From: an uncultured beta proteobacterium
Lineage (GTDB): Bacteria > Pseudomonadota > Gammaproteobacteria > Burkholderiales > Rhodocyclaceae
NCBI GenBank assembly: GCA_903933395.1
Contig: CAIZKA010000190.1
Coordinates: 1-7,973 of the forward strand
Length of the DNA: 7,973 nt
Direction of reading: 5' to 3'
Part shown: piece after piece, positions 7,881 through 7,973 of the stretch
Position numbering within the stretch: position 1 is the stretch's first letter
Layout of the letters: each line of letters begins with the position of its first letter
Program-made: the position numbers and the translations under genes
Notes under the pieces: generated by a model
What the model was told of the DNA's origin: nothing
Databases searched by the model: none
Seen by the model: only the letters and a program-made list of their open reading frames with translations

Positions 7881-7973
7881 ATGAACAAGCTGCTGTCCGC
7901 CCTGATCGTCGCCGCTTTCGCTACCGTTTCCGTTGCTTCCTTCGCTGCCTCCCATGGCGGCGCCATGAAGGAT
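7881..7973 (+). CDS. Small exported protein, 5' part only
   Basis: The first 31 codons are present before the window ends. They encode a signal peptide, MNKLLSALIVAAFATVSVAS then FAAS, with probable cleavage after SFA, followed by HGGAMKD. The strong promoter and Shine-Dalgarno suggest a well-expressed periplasmic or secreted protein. The family cannot be identified from this fragment. It is divergent from the TPR/HupE pair and shares its upstream region. Confidence 0.78.
   Translation, partial: MNKLLSALIVAAFATVSVASFAASHGGAMKD

Overview
The window is high-GC DNA (strong G/C preference at third codon positions) and looks like a proteobacterial chromosome. UvrA of the usual proteobacterial length and layout, a TSUP permease, a TPR/HupE pair and scattered palindromic intergenic repeats would fit a betaproteobacterium, perhaps of the Rhodocyclales. 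That placement is inference; the sequence holds no taxonomic marker such as rRNA.

Layout from left to right. (1) At the left edge is the 5' end of a minus-strand ribbon-helix-helix antitoxin gene (VapB-like). It has a good sigma70-type promoter and a palindromic operator candidate that overlaps the start codon. (2) Positions 138-530 hold no convincing gene. They carry three back-to-back hairpins (197-283) and a REP/BIME-like imperfect inverted repeat (331-451). (3) A plus-strand TauE/SafE-family (TSUP) permease follows, then a hairpin and a 147-base gap. (4) Next is a complete uvrA (958 aa), whose stop overlaps the start of a 110-aa protein of unknown function. (5) Two small genes follow. One encodes 77 aa and may be the back part of a frameshifted exported protein. 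The other encodes a 110-aa protein with a signal peptide. (6) After a convergent hairpin come two minus-strand genes joined by a 4-base overlap: a TPR protein with a likely signal peptide, then a HupE/UreJ-type membrane protein with an EF-hand-like loop in its extracytoplasmic N-terminal domain. (7) Divergent from these, a plus-strand gene for a small exported protein begins behind a clear sigma70 promoter and Shine-Dalgarno and runs off the right edge.

How the parts work together. UvrA is the damage-recognition ATPase of nucleotide excision repair; its overlap partner is probably co-translated with it, but its role is unknown. The TPR and HupE genes are probably one transcription unit acting at the cell envelope, possibly in metal handling. 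The window is mostly ordinary chromosome. The points most worth a second look are the apparently leaderless antitoxin transcript, the repeat cluster, the possible one-base frameshift near 4723, the uvrA-coupled unknown gene, and the TPR/HupE/exported-protein cluster with its non-ATG start.
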